NCBI GenBank assembly: GCA_965278995.1
Contig: OZ257136.1
Coordinates: 992,001 to 1,056,000, forward strand
Origin: JADJYF01 sp965278995
GTDB lineage: Bacteria; Pseudomonadota; Gammaproteobacteria; Ga0077536
Length of the DNA stretch: 64,000 nt
Direction of reading: 5' to 3'
Shown: piece after piece, positions 25,340-34,639 of the stretch
Position numbering within the stretch: the stretch's first letter is position 1
How the letters are laid out: each line of letters starts with the position of its first letter
Notes under the pieces: model-generated
The model's input: only the letters and a program-made list of their open reading frames with translations
Database searches by the model: none
What the model was told of the DNA's origin: nothing
Made by a program: the position numbers and the translations under genes

Positions 25340-26728
25340 ATGCTGCCACCGCTGAGCGTACATGAAGTCGAATACTGGCCGGATACGGCCGTGCGGGTCC
25401 AGGGCCTTGCGGCGCAGCCATGGTTCGTGTTTCTCGATAGTTGCCATGCTGCAGGCGGCGGTCGTTACGATATCGTGGCCTGGCAACCGGAAACGACGCT
25501 CGTCACACGCGGCGCGCTGACCGCCATCGCCAGTGCCGGCCACACCGAGATTTCGTCAGCGGATCCGTTCGCGCTGGTGCAGGAGCAGCTCGAACGCGAA
25601 CCACGCCATGCCGAACTGCCCTTCTGCGGCGGTGCCATCGGTTTGTTCGCCTACGATCTCGGTCGGCGTCTCGAACGACTGCCTGAGAACGCTACACGCG
25701 ACATCGATGTGCCGGAGATGGCGGTCGGCATCTATTCGCGCAGTCTCGTCGTCGATCATCTTGCAGAGCGAGCCTGGTTCGTCCATCGCGATTTGGCCCC
25801 TGCTGATGTAGCCAGCACCTGCGTCGCGCTGACCGTGACACGCACACTGACGCCGGCTGTGTTTGCCACCCGTTACGTTGTCACTTCGACTGTTCGTCCG
25901 GACCGCGACTTCGCGCATTACGCGCGCTCGTTTGCCCGCATCAAACATTACATTCGAGAAGGCGATTGCTACCAGGTCAATTTCGCGCAGCGTTTCGCTG
26001 CTGCTGCCAGTGGCGATCCCTGGGATGCTTATCTGCGTCTCCGTAACCGAAATCCGGCGCCTTATGCCGCATTCATGCGCCTGCCGGGTGCCGCTGTGTT
26101 GTGTTCCTCGCCTGAGCGATTTGTCGCCGTGCGGGGCGAGGCAGTCGAAACACGACCCATCAAGGGCACCCGTGCGCGTTCGAGCGATCCGGTGCGTGAT
26201 CGCGAGCTGGCGGACGAACTCGCCGTAAGCACCAAGGACCGCGCCGAGAATCTGATGATCGTCGATCTGTTGCGGAACGATCTCGGCAAGCACTGCGCGA
26301 TTGGCAGCGTGATTGCGCCGCGGCTGTTCGAGATTGAATCATTTGCGCGGGTCCATCATCTGGTCAGCACTGTCGAGGGACGCCTCGCGCCCGGTGTGCG
26401 AGCGCTCGACGTATTGCGCGGCTGCTTTCCTGGAGGTTCGATCACCGGTGCGCCCAAGCTGCGGGCGATGGAAATCATCGAGGAACTCGAGCCGACCCGG
26501 CGCGGCATGTATTGCGGCGCACTGGGGTATGTCTCACACGACGGGCAGATGGATACCAACATCGCCATTCGCAGCCTGTTGCATTATCGCGACCGACTGT
26601 ATTGTTGGGCGGGCGGCGGTATCGTGATGGACTCCGAGCTCGAAGACGAATATCAGGAAAGTCTGAACAAAGCCGCCGCCATGCTGAGCGTGTTCGCCGA
26701 CGCCGAGGGCGAGCACGTCGGGCATTGA
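25340..26728 (+). CDS. pabB: Aminodeoxychorismate synthase component I
   Basis: A 462-residue chorismate-utilising enzyme that makes 4-amino-4-deoxychorismate, precursor of p-aminobenzoate. The C-terminal domain shows EGDCYQVNFAQRF, the PIKGTRARSSDP motif with the catalytic lysine, STKDRAENLMIVDLLRNDL and CFPGGSITGAPK, all typical of PabB/TrpE. The start at 25340 is chosen because the earlier open frame runs through the fae terminator. p-Aminobenzoate feeds both folate and the H4MPT-type cofactor whose synthase lies 6 kb upstream; pab genes are linked to H4MPT clusters in other methylotrophs, which favours PabB over anthranilate synthase. Confidence 0.88.
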   Translation: MLPPLSVHEVEYWPDTAVRVQGLAAQPWFVFLDSCHAAGGGRYDIVAWQPETTLVTRGALTAIASAGHTEISSADPFALVQEQLEREPRHAELPFCGGAIGLFAYDLGRRLERLPENATRDIDVPEMAVGIYSRSLVVDHLAERAWFVHRDLAPADVASTCVALTVTRTLTPAVFATRYVVTSTVRPDRDFAHYARSFARIKHYIREGDCYQVNFAQRFAAAASGDPWDAYLRLRNRNPAPYAAFMRLPGAAVLCSSPERFVAVRGEAVETRPIKGTRARSSDPVRDRELADELAVSTKDRAENLMIVDLLRNDLGKHCAIGSVIAPRLFEIESFARVHHLVSTVEGRLAPGVRALDVLRGCFPGGSITGAPKLRAMEIIEELEPTRRGMYCGALGYVSHDGQMDTNIAIRSLLHYRDRLYCWAGGGIVMDSELEDEYQESLNKAAAMLSVFADAEGEHVGH

Positions 26729-26834
26729 GCAGCATCGATGACATCCTCAGGCGGGACCTGCTCAGCCAGGGTCGATAGCTGCAGGTCTTCAAGTTCGGCG
26801 CCAGTCCGGCCGCTACTGCTGTATTCGCTGCCGT

Positions 26835-28031
26835 ATGGAAGGCATCATGATGAAGCAACTGATCGAGAAGCTGGCTATCGGTCAGCAGATGTATCTGCTC
26901 ACAGTAGTGGGGGCAATCATCATCGCCGCGAGCCTGTCGATCAGCGCTAAAGCGCCAGTCGAATACGCCTACGTGCCATTGGTCGCCGGCATTGTCGGCG
27001 CAGCCATACTTTTCCTATGCGCTTATCTGCTCGGTCGATTCTCGGGTGAACGCGCCGAGATCCTCGTCAATGCCATGAAAGCGATGGCCGAAGGGAACCT
27101 GACCATTAAGATTACGTTGAACGGACGCGACGAATTCGCCTGGATGGGCTGGGAGTATCAAACTGCGCGAAAGAAGTTCGCGGATATTATCGGCAATGCG
27201 CTGCTGAGTTCAGTACAACTGGACGCCGCTGCTCAGCAGCTTTCGGGCATCACGGAACAGAGCAAAGCGCATGCAAGCCGACAGAGCTTTGAACTGGCTC
27301 AGGTCGCCACAGCAATGCAGCAGATGAGTGCGACGGTCGACGATGTTGCTGGCAATGCACAGCGCGCCGCGAGCGCGGCGGTCGAGGCCGACAGCGAGTC
27401 GAAACGTGGCCTGGCTGTTCTACGGTCGTCCAGCGAGACCATCGAAGGCCTGGCCCGCGAGGTTAATACGACGGCCGAGTTGATAGCGAGCGTGAAACAG
27501 AACAGTCTGCATATCGGCACCGTGCTCGATGTGATCCGTGGCATTGCCGAACAAACCAATCTGCTGGCCTTGAACGCCGCAATCGAGGCTGCGCGGGCCG
27601 GTGAGCAGGGCCGCGGTTTCGCGGTGGTTGCCGATGAAGTGCGCAGTCTGGCCAGTCGTACGCAGCAGTCGACGCAGGAAATTCAGAACATGATCGAGCG
27701 CCTGCAACAGGGCGCAAGCCAGGCTGTAGCCGCGATGGAGCACAGCCGCGAGCGTGCCGAAGCAACCGTCGATCAGGCGCGCATCGCCGGCCAGTCACTC
27801 GCCGCAATCGCCGGCATGGTGCAATCCATTCGCAGCATGAACGTACAGATAGCGGCCGCGGCAGATGCACAAAGTTCGACGGCGACCAGCATCAACCGTA
27901 GTGTCGAGAGTATCCATACGATTGCAGCGGCGGCGTCGCAAGGTGCGGCGCAAGTGGCGGCTTCCAGTGACGACCTCGCGATTCTGGCCGCCGGCCTCAA
28001 AAAGAATTTCGCTCGCGTCACGATCGGCTGA
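26835..28031 (+). CDS. Methyl-accepting chemotaxis protein without a periplasmic sensor domain
   Basis: A 398-residue chemoreceptor. Two hydrophobic segments (about residues 20-38 and 45-67) are joined by a loop of only a few residues, so there is no periplasmic ligand-binding domain. A HAMP-like linker (RAEILVNAMKAMAEGNL) and a long coiled-coil signalling domain follow. The hairpin tip that binds CheA/CheW is GIAEQTNLLALNAAIEAARA (about 236-255). ATGs at 26847 and 26850 are alternative starts. No che genes are nearby. It may sense internal or membrane-redox signals, as other short receptors do; that is inference. Confidence 0.85.
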   Translation: MEGIMMKQLIEKLAIGQQMYLLTVVGAIIIAASLSISAKAPVEYAYVPLVAGIVGAAILFLCAYLLGRFSGERAEILVNAMKAMAEGNLTIKITLNGRDEFAWMGWEYQTARKKFADIIGNALLSSVQLDAAAQQLSGITEQSKAHASRQSFELAQVATAMQQMSATVDDVAGNAQRAASAAVEADSESKRGLAVLRSSSETIEGLAREVNTTAELIASVKQNSLHIGTVLDVIRGIAEQTNLLALNAAIEAARAGEQGRGFAVVADEVRSLASRTQQSTQEIQNMIERLQQGASQAVAAMEHSRERAEATVDQARIAGQSLAAIAGMVQSIRSMNVQIAAAADAQSSTATSINRSVESIHTIAAAASQGAAQVAASSDDLAILAAGLKKNFARVTIG

Positions 28032-28040
28032 GGGCGAGAT

Positions 28041-28071
28041 AAAAAAAGCCGGTGAGGCGGACCTCACCGGC
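28041..28071 (-). terminator. Terminator of nrdAB
   Basis: Read on the minus strand, a 10-bp stem (GCCGGTGAGG with CCTCACCGGC, 28048-28071, loop of 4) is followed by seven T residues (28041-28047 complement). It lies 52 bases past the nrdB stop. On the plus strand the T-run is absent, so it mainly serves the reductase operon. Confidence 0.85.
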
Positions 28072-28122
28072 CAATGCAGCGCAACATAGCTCCCATGCGA
28101 GGAGGTCTGGTCTAATGCCCAA

Positions 28123-29418
28123 TTAGTCCCAGCTAAGTGCGCCGCCTGTCTGATACTCGGTTACCCGGGTTTCAAAGAAATTCTTCTCTTTCTTGAGGTC
28201 GATGACCTCGCTCATCCAGGGAAACGGATTCGTCGCACCGGGGTACTGCTCAGGCAGGCCGATCTGCGCGCAGCGTCGATTGGCGATGAAACCGAGATAA
28301 TCCTCGAACATGTTCGCATTGAGGCCGAGCACGCCGCGCGCCATGGTGTCGTGCGCATAAGCGACTTCGAGCTCGACCGCTTCGCGGATCAGGGCGACCA
28401 TCTTCTGCTGGAACGCTTCCGTCCACAGCTGGGGATTCTCGACCTTGATCTGATTGATGACGTCGATGCCGAAGTTCATGTGCATCGATTCGTCACGCAG
28501 AATGTACTGAAACTGTTCGGCTACTCCGGTCATCTTGTTGCGACGACCCATCGACAGTATCTGTACGAAACCGACGTAGAAGAAAATGCCTTCGAAGACC
28601 ACGTAGAAAGCGATCAGATCGCGCAGCAGACGTTGATCCGCTTCGGTCGTGCCGGTGCTGAAAGTCGGGTCGCCGAGACTCTGTGTGAACTTCAACGCCC
28701 ATGATGCCTTGTTGTGCACTGCCGGCACTTCGCGGTACATGTTGAACACTTCCGCTTCGTCGAGACCGAGGCTCTCAATGCAGTACTGATAGGCGTGCGT
28801 GTGCATGGCCTCTTCGAACGCCTGACGCAGCAGATATTGCCGGCATTCGGGGTTGGTGATGTGTCGATAGACGGCCAGCACCAGGTTATTGGCGACGAGT
28901 GAGTCGGCAGTCGAGAAGAAGCCGAGGTTACGCTTGATGATCGTGCGTTCGTCTTCCGTCAGCCCGTTCGGATCTTTCCATAGGCTGATGTCCGCGTTCA
29001 TGTTGATTTCCTGCGGCATCCAATGGTTGGCGCAACCATCCAGATACTTCTGCCAGGCCCACCGATACTTGAACGGCACCAGCTGATTGAGATCGGCCCG
29101 GCAGTTGATCATTTTCTTGTCGTCGACAGCCAGTCGGCGCGCGCCGAACTCGACCTGCTCGAGACCGGTCACACCGTGATCGATGTCGTCTTCGGCCTGC
29201 GCAACGACGGGTTTGGCAACAGCGGCTTCGATGATGCTGCTGTTGTTCTCTACAACGCGCAGCGCCAACGGCAGCTCTTGTGCCGGCAGTTCGCGGCTCG
29301 CCTGTTCAATGCGTTCGACCGCTGCCAGCGCTTCAGCCGCATGCATCGCGCGCGCACCGCGTTCGCGGGCGGGCTGCTTGAACGCGGCTATCGGGTCATC
29401 CCAGTTCAACATGCTCAT
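28123..29418 (-). CDS. nrdB: Ribonucleotide reductase class Ia, beta subunit
   Basis: A 431-residue radical-generating subunit with the di-iron ligand pattern: an Asp in SLWKDPNG/MNADISLWKD, the EEAMHTHAY motif, EGIFFYVGF and DESMHMNFG. The core is preceded by about 90 residues of extra, low-complexity N-terminus. NrdB provides the tyrosyl radical used by NrdA to reduce ribonucleotides to deoxyribonucleotides under oxic conditions. It is 34 bases downstream of nrdA and shares its promoter; a strong terminator follows. Confidence 0.94.
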   Translation of the reverse strand: MSMLNWDDPIAAFKQPARERGARAMHAAEALAAVERIEQASRELPAQELPLALRVVENNSSIIEAAVAKPVVAQAEDDIDHGVTGLEQVEFGARRLAVDDKKMINCRADLNQLVPFKYRWAWQKYLDGCANHWMPQEINMNADISLWKDPNGLTEDERTIIKRNLGFFSTADSLVANNLVLAVYRHITNPECRQYLLRQAFEEAMHTHAYQYCIESLGLDEAEVFNMYREVPAVHNKASWALKFTQSLGDPTFSTGTTEADQRLLRDLIAFYVVFEGIFFYVGFVQILSMGRRNKMTGVAEQFQYILRDESMHMNFGIDVINQIKVENPQLWTEAFQQKMVALIREAVELEVAYAHDTMARGVLGLNANMFEDYLGFIANRRCAQIGLPEQYPGATNPFPWMSEVIDLKKEKNFFETRVTEYQTGGALSWD

Positions 29419-29452
29419 ACCTCGTCAAATGCGCTGGTGTGGGGGATCTGCT

Positions 29453-32341
29453 TCACTGGCAGGCCTCGCAGTCCGGATCCAGGATCGAGCACACTTTTGG
29501 CGCTTCCTGTGTTGCGTCCGTCGGTACTTTCTGCACGGCATTCAGTTTGCCGTCTGCAAGCGTGCTTTTCTCGACATGGGTTGCACCCATCGTGCGCAGG
29601 TAATAGGTCGTTTTCAGACCGCGAACCCAGGCCAGCTTGTACAGGTTGTCGAGCTTGGCGCCGCTCGGTTCAGCCATGTAGAGATTCAGCGACTGTGCCT
29701 GATCCAGCCATTTCTGGCGCCGTGAACCGGCCTCGACCAACCAACGCGGATCGACTTCCCATGCGGTTGCATACAGCGCTTTCAGTTCGTTCGGAATGCG
29801 ATCGATCTGCGCCACGCTGCCGTCGTAGTACTTGAGGTCATTGACCATGACTTCATCCCACAGTCGGCGCTGCTTGAGATCCTCGACCAGGAACATGTTC
29901 ACAACGGTGAAATCGCCGGACAGATTGGATTTGACGAACAGATTCTGGAAGGTCGGCTCGATCGACTGGCTGACGCCGCAGATATTCGAAATCGTCGCTG
30001 TCGGTGCAATCGCCATACTGTTCGAGTTGCGCATGCCGACACTGCGCACACGTTCACGCAGGCTGGTCCAGTCCATGCGAACGTCGTGGTTGATATCGAC
30101 ATAGCCGCCGCGACCTTCTTCGAGCAGCGCCAGCGAATCTATCGGTAGTACGCCTTTGCTCCACAGCGAACCATCGTAGCTGGGATAGACGCCGCGTTCG
30201 GCTGCCAGATCGGTCGAGGCCTTGATCGCGAAGTAGCTCACTGCTTCCATCGAAGCATCGGCGAACTCGACCGCTTCGTTCGAGGTGTAAGCAAGGCGCT
30301 TCTTGTACAGCGCGTCCTGGAAACCCATGATGCCGAGGCCGACAGGGCGGTGGCGGAGGTTGGAGGCGCGCGCTGTCGGCACACTGTAGTAGTTGTAGTC
30401 GATGACATTGTCGAGCATGCGCATCGCGATGCTGATCGTGTATTCGAGCTTGGCAAGATCAAGTTCGTGACTGGTGTCGTCGATGTGCTGGGCGAGATTG
30501 ATCGAGCCGAGATTGCACACGGCGATTTCTTGACCAGCGGCGGTGTTCAAGGTGATCTCGGTGCACAGGTTCGAGCTGTGCACGACGCCCGTATGCTGCT
30601 GCGGTGAGCGCAAGTTGACGGCGTCCTTGAATGTTATCCAGGGATGCCCCGTTTCGTACAGCATGGCGAGCATCTTGCGCCACAGATCGACTGCGCGCAG
30701 ACGTTTGAAATTGCGGATCTCGCCACGCAACGCTTTTACTTCGTACTCGGCGTATTTATGCTCGAATGCTTCGCCGTAAGCATCGTGAAGATCGGGCGCT
30801 TCATCAGGCGAAAAGAGCGTCCATTCGCCGTTCTCACAGACACGTTTCATGAACAGATCCGGCACCCAGTTGGCGGTGTTCATGTCATGCGTGCGGCGGC
30901 GGTCGTCGCCGGTGTTCTTGCGCAGCTCGAGAAATTCCTCGATATCCATGTGCCAGGTTTCGAGGTAAGCGCACATCGCACCTTTGCGTTTGCCGCCCTG
31001 ATTGACCGCCACGGCAGTATCGTTGGCGACTTTGAGGAACGGCACCACGCCCTGCGATTTGCCGTTGGTCCCTTTGATATGCGCACCCATGCCGCGCACG
31101 GGCGTCCAGTCGTTGCCGAGACCGCCGGCAAATTTGGACAGCAGTGCGTCATCGCGAATGGCGCTGAAAATGCCGTCCAGATCGTCAGGTACTGTCGTCA
31201 GATAGCACGAGGAGAGCTGCGGGCGCAGTGTGCCCGAATTGAACAATGTCGGCGTGCTGCTCATGAAATCGAATGACGAAAGCAGATCGTAGAACTTGAT
31301 GGTCCAGGTCTCCGGCTCGATCTCGTTGATCGCCAGCCCCATGGCGACGCGCATGAAGAACGCCTGCGGCAGTTCGAAACGCGTGCCACGGCTCTGCAGG
31401 AAGTAGCGGTCGTAGAGCGTCTGCAGACCGAGGTAGTTGAAGCTGAAATCACGTTCCGGCTTGATGGCCTGACCCAGCCGTTTGAGATCGTAGTTGCCAA
31501 GCCGCGGATCCATCAGCTCCAGATCGATGGCGCGTTTGATATAGCCCTCGAAATAGAGCGGGTAGCGCTCGACCATCTCCTCCTGTGTCGCTTCGTCCTT
31601 GCGCCGGCTGATGAAACTCAACGCTTCCTGGCGCAGTGTATCGAGCAACAGGCGGGCGGCGACATACGTGTAGTTAGGCTCGCGCTCGATAAACATGCGC
31701 GCACTCATCGTCACGGCTTTGGCGACATCGGCTTCGGCGACGCCATCAAACAGCGAGCGCAGCGATTCGTCGATGACGGCTGTCGATACGGCGCCACTGA
31801 TTCCGCTGCAGGCTTCCTCGACGACCTTGCGTAAACGGACCTCGTCGAGCGGTACGCGCCGGCCGCCCGGCAACATGACTTCGATCTGGCTTCTGCTGAC
31901 AGCCGGCTGCTTCTGCTGCTGAGCCTGACGCTCACGCGCGCGCTCATCGCGATAGAGTACGTAGGAGCGGGCGATTTTGTGCTCGCCGGCGCGCATCAAG
32001 GCGAGTTCGACGTGGTCCTGGATATCTTCGATATGCGTCGCGCCGCCGCTCGGCATGCGGCGGGTAAGGGCGGCCACTATTTGTTCGGCCAGTTCGTCGA
32101 CGCGATGATGGATGCGTGTAGAGGCCGCCGCGCTGCTGCCTTCGACGGCCAGAAATGCTTTGGTCAGCGCCACCTTGATCTTGTTGCCATCGAACGCAGT
32201 GACTTTGCCATTGCGACGGATGACGCGGAATTCGCCCGGTGCCGTGGCGGCGATCTCGGCGCCAGCCAACAGGTCGACAGCGGCGCGCTCAGCGATGGCG
32301 CCGGTGGTGTCGCGACGGACGACAGCATTCTCGAGTTCCAT
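29453..32341 (-). CDS. nrdA: Ribonucleotide reductase class Ia, alpha subunit with tandem ATP-cones
   Basis: A 962-residue catalytic subunit. Two N-terminal ATP-cone regions are visible, the first around VIRRNGKVTAFDGNKIKVAL (about residues 40-59) and a second starting near IEVMLPGGRRVPLDEVRLRK (about 153-172), as in Pseudomonas-type NrdA. The active site follows: substrate loop NSGTLRPQLSSCYL, the radical region CTEITLN and NLGSINLAQH, and the C-terminal redox cysteines in DPDCEACQ. The start is preceded on the minus strand by a good AGGAGG. It makes dNTP precursors and forms an operon with nrdB. Confidence 0.95.
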   Translation of the reverse strand: MELENAVVRRDTTGAIAERAAVDLLAGAEIAATAPGEFRVIRRNGKVTAFDGNKIKVALTKAFLAVEGSSAAASTRIHHRVDELAEQIVAALTRRMPSGGATHIEDIQDHVELALMRAGEHKIARSYVLYRDERARERQAQQQKQPAVSRSQIEVMLPGGRRVPLDEVRLRKVVEEACSGISGAVSTAVIDESLRSLFDGVAEADVAKAVTMSARMFIEREPNYTYVAARLLLDTLRQEALSFISRRKDEATQEEMVERYPLYFEGYIKRAIDLELMDPRLGNYDLKRLGQAIKPERDFSFNYLGLQTLYDRYFLQSRGTRFELPQAFFMRVAMGLAINEIEPETWTIKFYDLLSSFDFMSSTPTLFNSGTLRPQLSSCYLTTVPDDLDGIFSAIRDDALLSKFAGGLGNDWTPVRGMGAHIKGTNGKSQGVVPFLKVANDTAVAVNQGGKRKGAMCAYLETWHMDIEEFLELRKNTGDDRRRTHDMNTANWVPDLFMKRVCENGEWTLFSPDEAPDLHDAYGEAFEHKYAEYEVKALRGEIRNFKRLRAVDLWRKMLAMLYETGHPWITFKDAVNLRSPQQHTGVVHSSNLCTEITLNTAAGQEIAVCNLGSINLAQHIDDTSHELDLAKLEYTISIAMRMLDNVIDYNYYSVPTARASNLRHRPVGLGIMGFQDALYKKRLAYTSNEAVEFADASMEAVSYFAIKASTDLAAERGVYPSYDGSLWSKGVLPIDSLALLEEGRGGYVDINHDVRMDWTSLRERVRSVGMRNSNSMAIAPTATISNICGVSQSIEPTFQNLFVKSNLSGDFTVVNMFLVEDLKQRRLWDEVMVNDLKYYDGSVAQIDRIPNELKALYATAWEVDPRWLVEAGSRRQKWLDQAQSLNLYMAEPSGAKLDNLYKLAWVRGLKTTYYLRTMGATHVEKSTLADGKLNAVQKVPTDATQEAPKVCSILDPDCEACQ

Positions 32342-32369
32342 ATCCCCTCCTGCAGGCGGTTCGGCGATT

Positions 32370-32392
32370 TAGTTCGTTACGAGGACGAACTA
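32370..32392 (-). promoter_or_regulatory. Hairpin in the nrdA 5' untranslated region
   Basis: TAGTTCGT and ACGAACTA (32370-32377 with 32385-32392) form a perfect 8-bp stem with a 7-base loop, between the promoter and the nrdA ribosome site. On the minus strand the loop contains CCTC, which could pair with the AGGAGG of the nrdA Shine-Dalgarno about 30 bases later. Confidence 0.4.
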
Positions 32393-32419
32393 TTTTCTTA
32401 TGTATACAGTGCAAGGTAT

Positions 32420-32448
32420 TGTATAGCACCACAATAGAATGTGGTCAA
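32420..32448 (-). promoter_or_regulatory. nrdA promoter with an NrdR-box-like palindrome in the spacer
   Basis: On the minus strand TTGACC (32443-32448) and TATACA (32420-32425) are spaced by 17 bases, a good sigma-70 promoter. The spacer contains CCACAATAGAATGTGG (32429-32444), an imperfect palindrome that matches the NrdR-box consensus at about 12 of 16 positions. This fits repression of the reductase by NrdR. I did not find a convincing second box at the usual spacing. Confidence 0.55.
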
Positions 32449-32671
32449 GAAAATAAAAGACCACAAGATGATGTGTGTATTCTGTGGATGGGTCCAGCCC
32501 AGGCTGGGGGCGGTTGGTCGCACAAGCTGGGGATAGAACGGGGGATCTGGCGCCTGATCAGGGTCTTAGCGAGGCGCTCCGACGGCGCCGTCGGGCCGCT
32601 CACAAGCGGCTCTTGACGAGTCGCCCACGATGGCGCTCTACCGCCGCGCGCTGAGCAGCAGCACGGCCTGC
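32449..32671. other. Non-coding gap between nrdA promoter and tsaB
   Basis: No gene is supported here. The stretch contains a 12-bp palindrome GACGGCGCCGTC (32581-32592) and a hairpin GCCGCT/AGCGGC (32595-32610, loop CACA), without T-runs. These may end the tsaB transcript, which is read leftward into this region. Confidence 0.35.
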
Positions 32672-33337
32672 TCAGTCGACTGCGCCACGCAGATAAACCG
32701 GCAGCGCATCGGCCGCAACAACGCGCGCCGCGGGCGGCACCAGGCGGGCGAGGCGGGCGACGTCTTCGGCCATCGGATAGGGTAGATCGAGCAGCGTCAG
32801 TGCAGCGGTGGCGGCGGCATAACGGCCGGCATGTGCCGCCCAACCGTGACCGACGGCGGACCAGTTGCCGGTTTCGTCGGGGATGGTGAGATCGGCCGGT
32901 GCCAAAACACGTTCTGTGCCGCAGCGCTTCCAGACACCTTCCTGCAGCACGAAAGCACCTGCATAGATTTCGCTGCGGCGTGCATCGAGCGTGCACAACA
33001 GATGACGCTGGCCGTACAGGCGATTGGCGCCAGCGGCAAGCGCCGCAAGGCTCGATATCGGGACCAGCGGCAGATCGCGCGCGAGTGCGAAACCCTGCGC
33101 CGTGGCTGCCGCGATGCGCACGCCGGTGAACGATCCGGGCCCGCAGCCGAAAGCAACCAGGGTCAGATCGGCCGCAATTCTACCTGCTTCCTGCAGCACG
33201 GCTTCAATCATCGGTATCAGCAACTCGGTATGCTGACGTGGCGCCACTTGATGCCTGACATGCACTTCGTCCGGACCCAGCAGCGCGATAGAACAGGCGT
33301 CACTCGAGGTTTCAAGCGCGAGGATCCAGTCGCTCAT
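32672..33337 (-). CDS. tsaB: tRNA threonylcarbamoyladenosine biosynthesis protein TsaB
   Basis: A 221-residue ASKHA-fold protein that acts with TsaD and TsaE to make t6A37 in ANN-decoding tRNAs. The N-terminus ILALETSSDACSIALLG and the segment FGCGPGSFTGVRIAAATAQG (about residues 63-82) are diagnostic. It is divergent from lolC, with 48 bases between the starts. No tsaD or tsaE is in the window. Confidence 0.92.
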   Translation of the reverse strand: MSDWILALETSSDACSIALLGPDEVHVRHQVAPRQHTELLIPMIEAVLQEAGRIAADLTLVAFGCGPGSFTGVRIAAATAQGFALARDLPLVPISSLAALAAGANRLYGQRHLLCTLDARRSEIYAGAFVLQEGVWKRCGTERVLAPADLTIPDETGNWSAVGHGWAAHAGRYAAATAALTLLDLPYPMAEDVARLARLVPPAARVVAADALPVYLRGAVD

Positions 33338-33385
33338 TCGACACCGGCGCCGGAGCGTGCCGGCTTTTCGCTATAATCCGCGCCC

Positions 33386-34639
33386 ATGTTTGCTCCTCTC
33401 GCGTGGTTCATCGGTACCCGTTACATCTACGCGCGGCGCGGGAACCACTTCATCGGTTTCATTTCATTGACGGCAGTCGTGGCGACAGCACTCGGCGTTG
33501 CCGTGCTCCTGACCATATTGTCGATCATGAACGGCTTTGAGGGCGAACTGCGCGATCGCATACTCGGTCTGGCAGCGCATCTCGAGATAACTGTGGACAG
33601 TGACGACCCGGGGCGCTGGCAGGCGGTCGAGGCGATTGTCGACGGCCGCCAAGGCGTAACCGGGACTGCCCCATATCTGAGTCGCGACGTACTTGTCATG
33701 CACGCTGGTGTCGTTCGCGCCGTCGAAGTGCGTGGTATTGTCCCGGCCGCAGAACAGCGCGCAACTGAACTTGCGAGTCATCTGCATGGCGGGCGCGCCG
33801 AGGCGCTTGTCGGCGGAGCTTATCGCATTCTTATCGGCGCCGAACTCGCTAATTCGCTGGGCTTGCGCCCGGGTGATCATATGACGCTGATCACGCCGCA
33901 GCCGATAGTCACACCGGCTGGCCTGGTTCCGCGCATCAAGCGTTTCGAAGTCGCCGGTGTGTTTGAGTTCGGCTTACAGGAACACGACGGTAATCTGGTC
34001 CTGATCGCACTCGAAGACGCGCAACGTCTGTTCCGCTCACCGGGTCGCATCGACGGGCTTCGTGTGCGTCTCGCTGATGCGGGCCGGGCGCCAGCCGAGA
34101 AAGTGGCACTTACTGGCGCGCTGGTGGGGCAATCCGGCGTCGTGGTACGTGACTGGACAGACACGCACAGCAATCTGTTTCGCGCGCTCAAAACCGAGAA
34201 AGTGGCGATGTTTGTCATTCTTGCGCTGGCTATCGGCATAGCTGCGTTCAACGTCGTCTCGATACTGGTGGTGGCCGTCACTGAGAAACGTGCTGATATT
34301 GCCATCTTGTCGGCACTCGGTTGCGAACGCCGCGATATCATGCGCATCTTTCTCGTGCAGGGCGGCGTGACCGGAGCGCTGGGCGTCGTCGCCGGACTCG
34401 CCTGTGGCATTCTGCTTGCCACCAACGTGGCGCCTATTGTCGGCTTTTTCGAGGCGCTGTTCGGCTTCAAAGTATTGTCTCCAGACATCTACTACATCAG
34501 CGATATTCCCTCCGATCTGCGGACAGGAGATGTGATTGCTACGGCCGTGCTGGCCAGCCTGACGAGTTTTGCGGCACCGCTGTATCCGGCGTGGCTGGCG
34601 TCGTCCATGCAGGCGAGCGAAGGATTGCATCATGAGTGA
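33386..34639 (+). CDS. lolC: Lipoprotein-releasing ABC transporter permease (LolC/LolE family)
   Basis: A 417-residue inner-membrane permease with one N-terminal transmembrane helix (about residues 22-50), a large periplasmic domain and three C-terminal helices of the FtsX domain. The conserved VAVLLTILSIMNGFEGELRD follows the first helix. It extracts outer-membrane-destined lipoproteins and hands them to LolA, whose gene is at 48270. Only one lolC/E-type gene is present, so the transporter may use two copies of it (LolF-like). It overlaps lolD by 8 bases. Confidence 0.9.
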   Translation: MFAPLAWFIGTRYIYARRGNHFIGFISLTAVVATALGVAVLLTILSIMNGFEGELRDRILGLAAHLEITVDSDDPGRWQAVEAIVDGRQGVTGTAPYLSRDVLVMHAGVVRAVEVRGIVPAAEQRATELASHLHGGRAEALVGGAYRILIGAELANSLGLRPGDHMTLITPQPIVTPAGLVPRIKRFEVAGVFEFGLQEHDGNLVLIALEDAQRLFRSPGRIDGLRVRLADAGRAPAEKVALTGALVGQSGVVVRDWTDTHSNLFRALKTEKVAMFVILALAIGIAAFNVVSILVVAVTEKRADIAILSALGCERRDIMRIFLVQGGVTGALGVVAGLACGILLATNVAPIVGFFEALFGFKVLSPDIYYISDIPSDLRTGDVIATAVLASLTSFAAPLYPAWLASSMQASEGLHHE

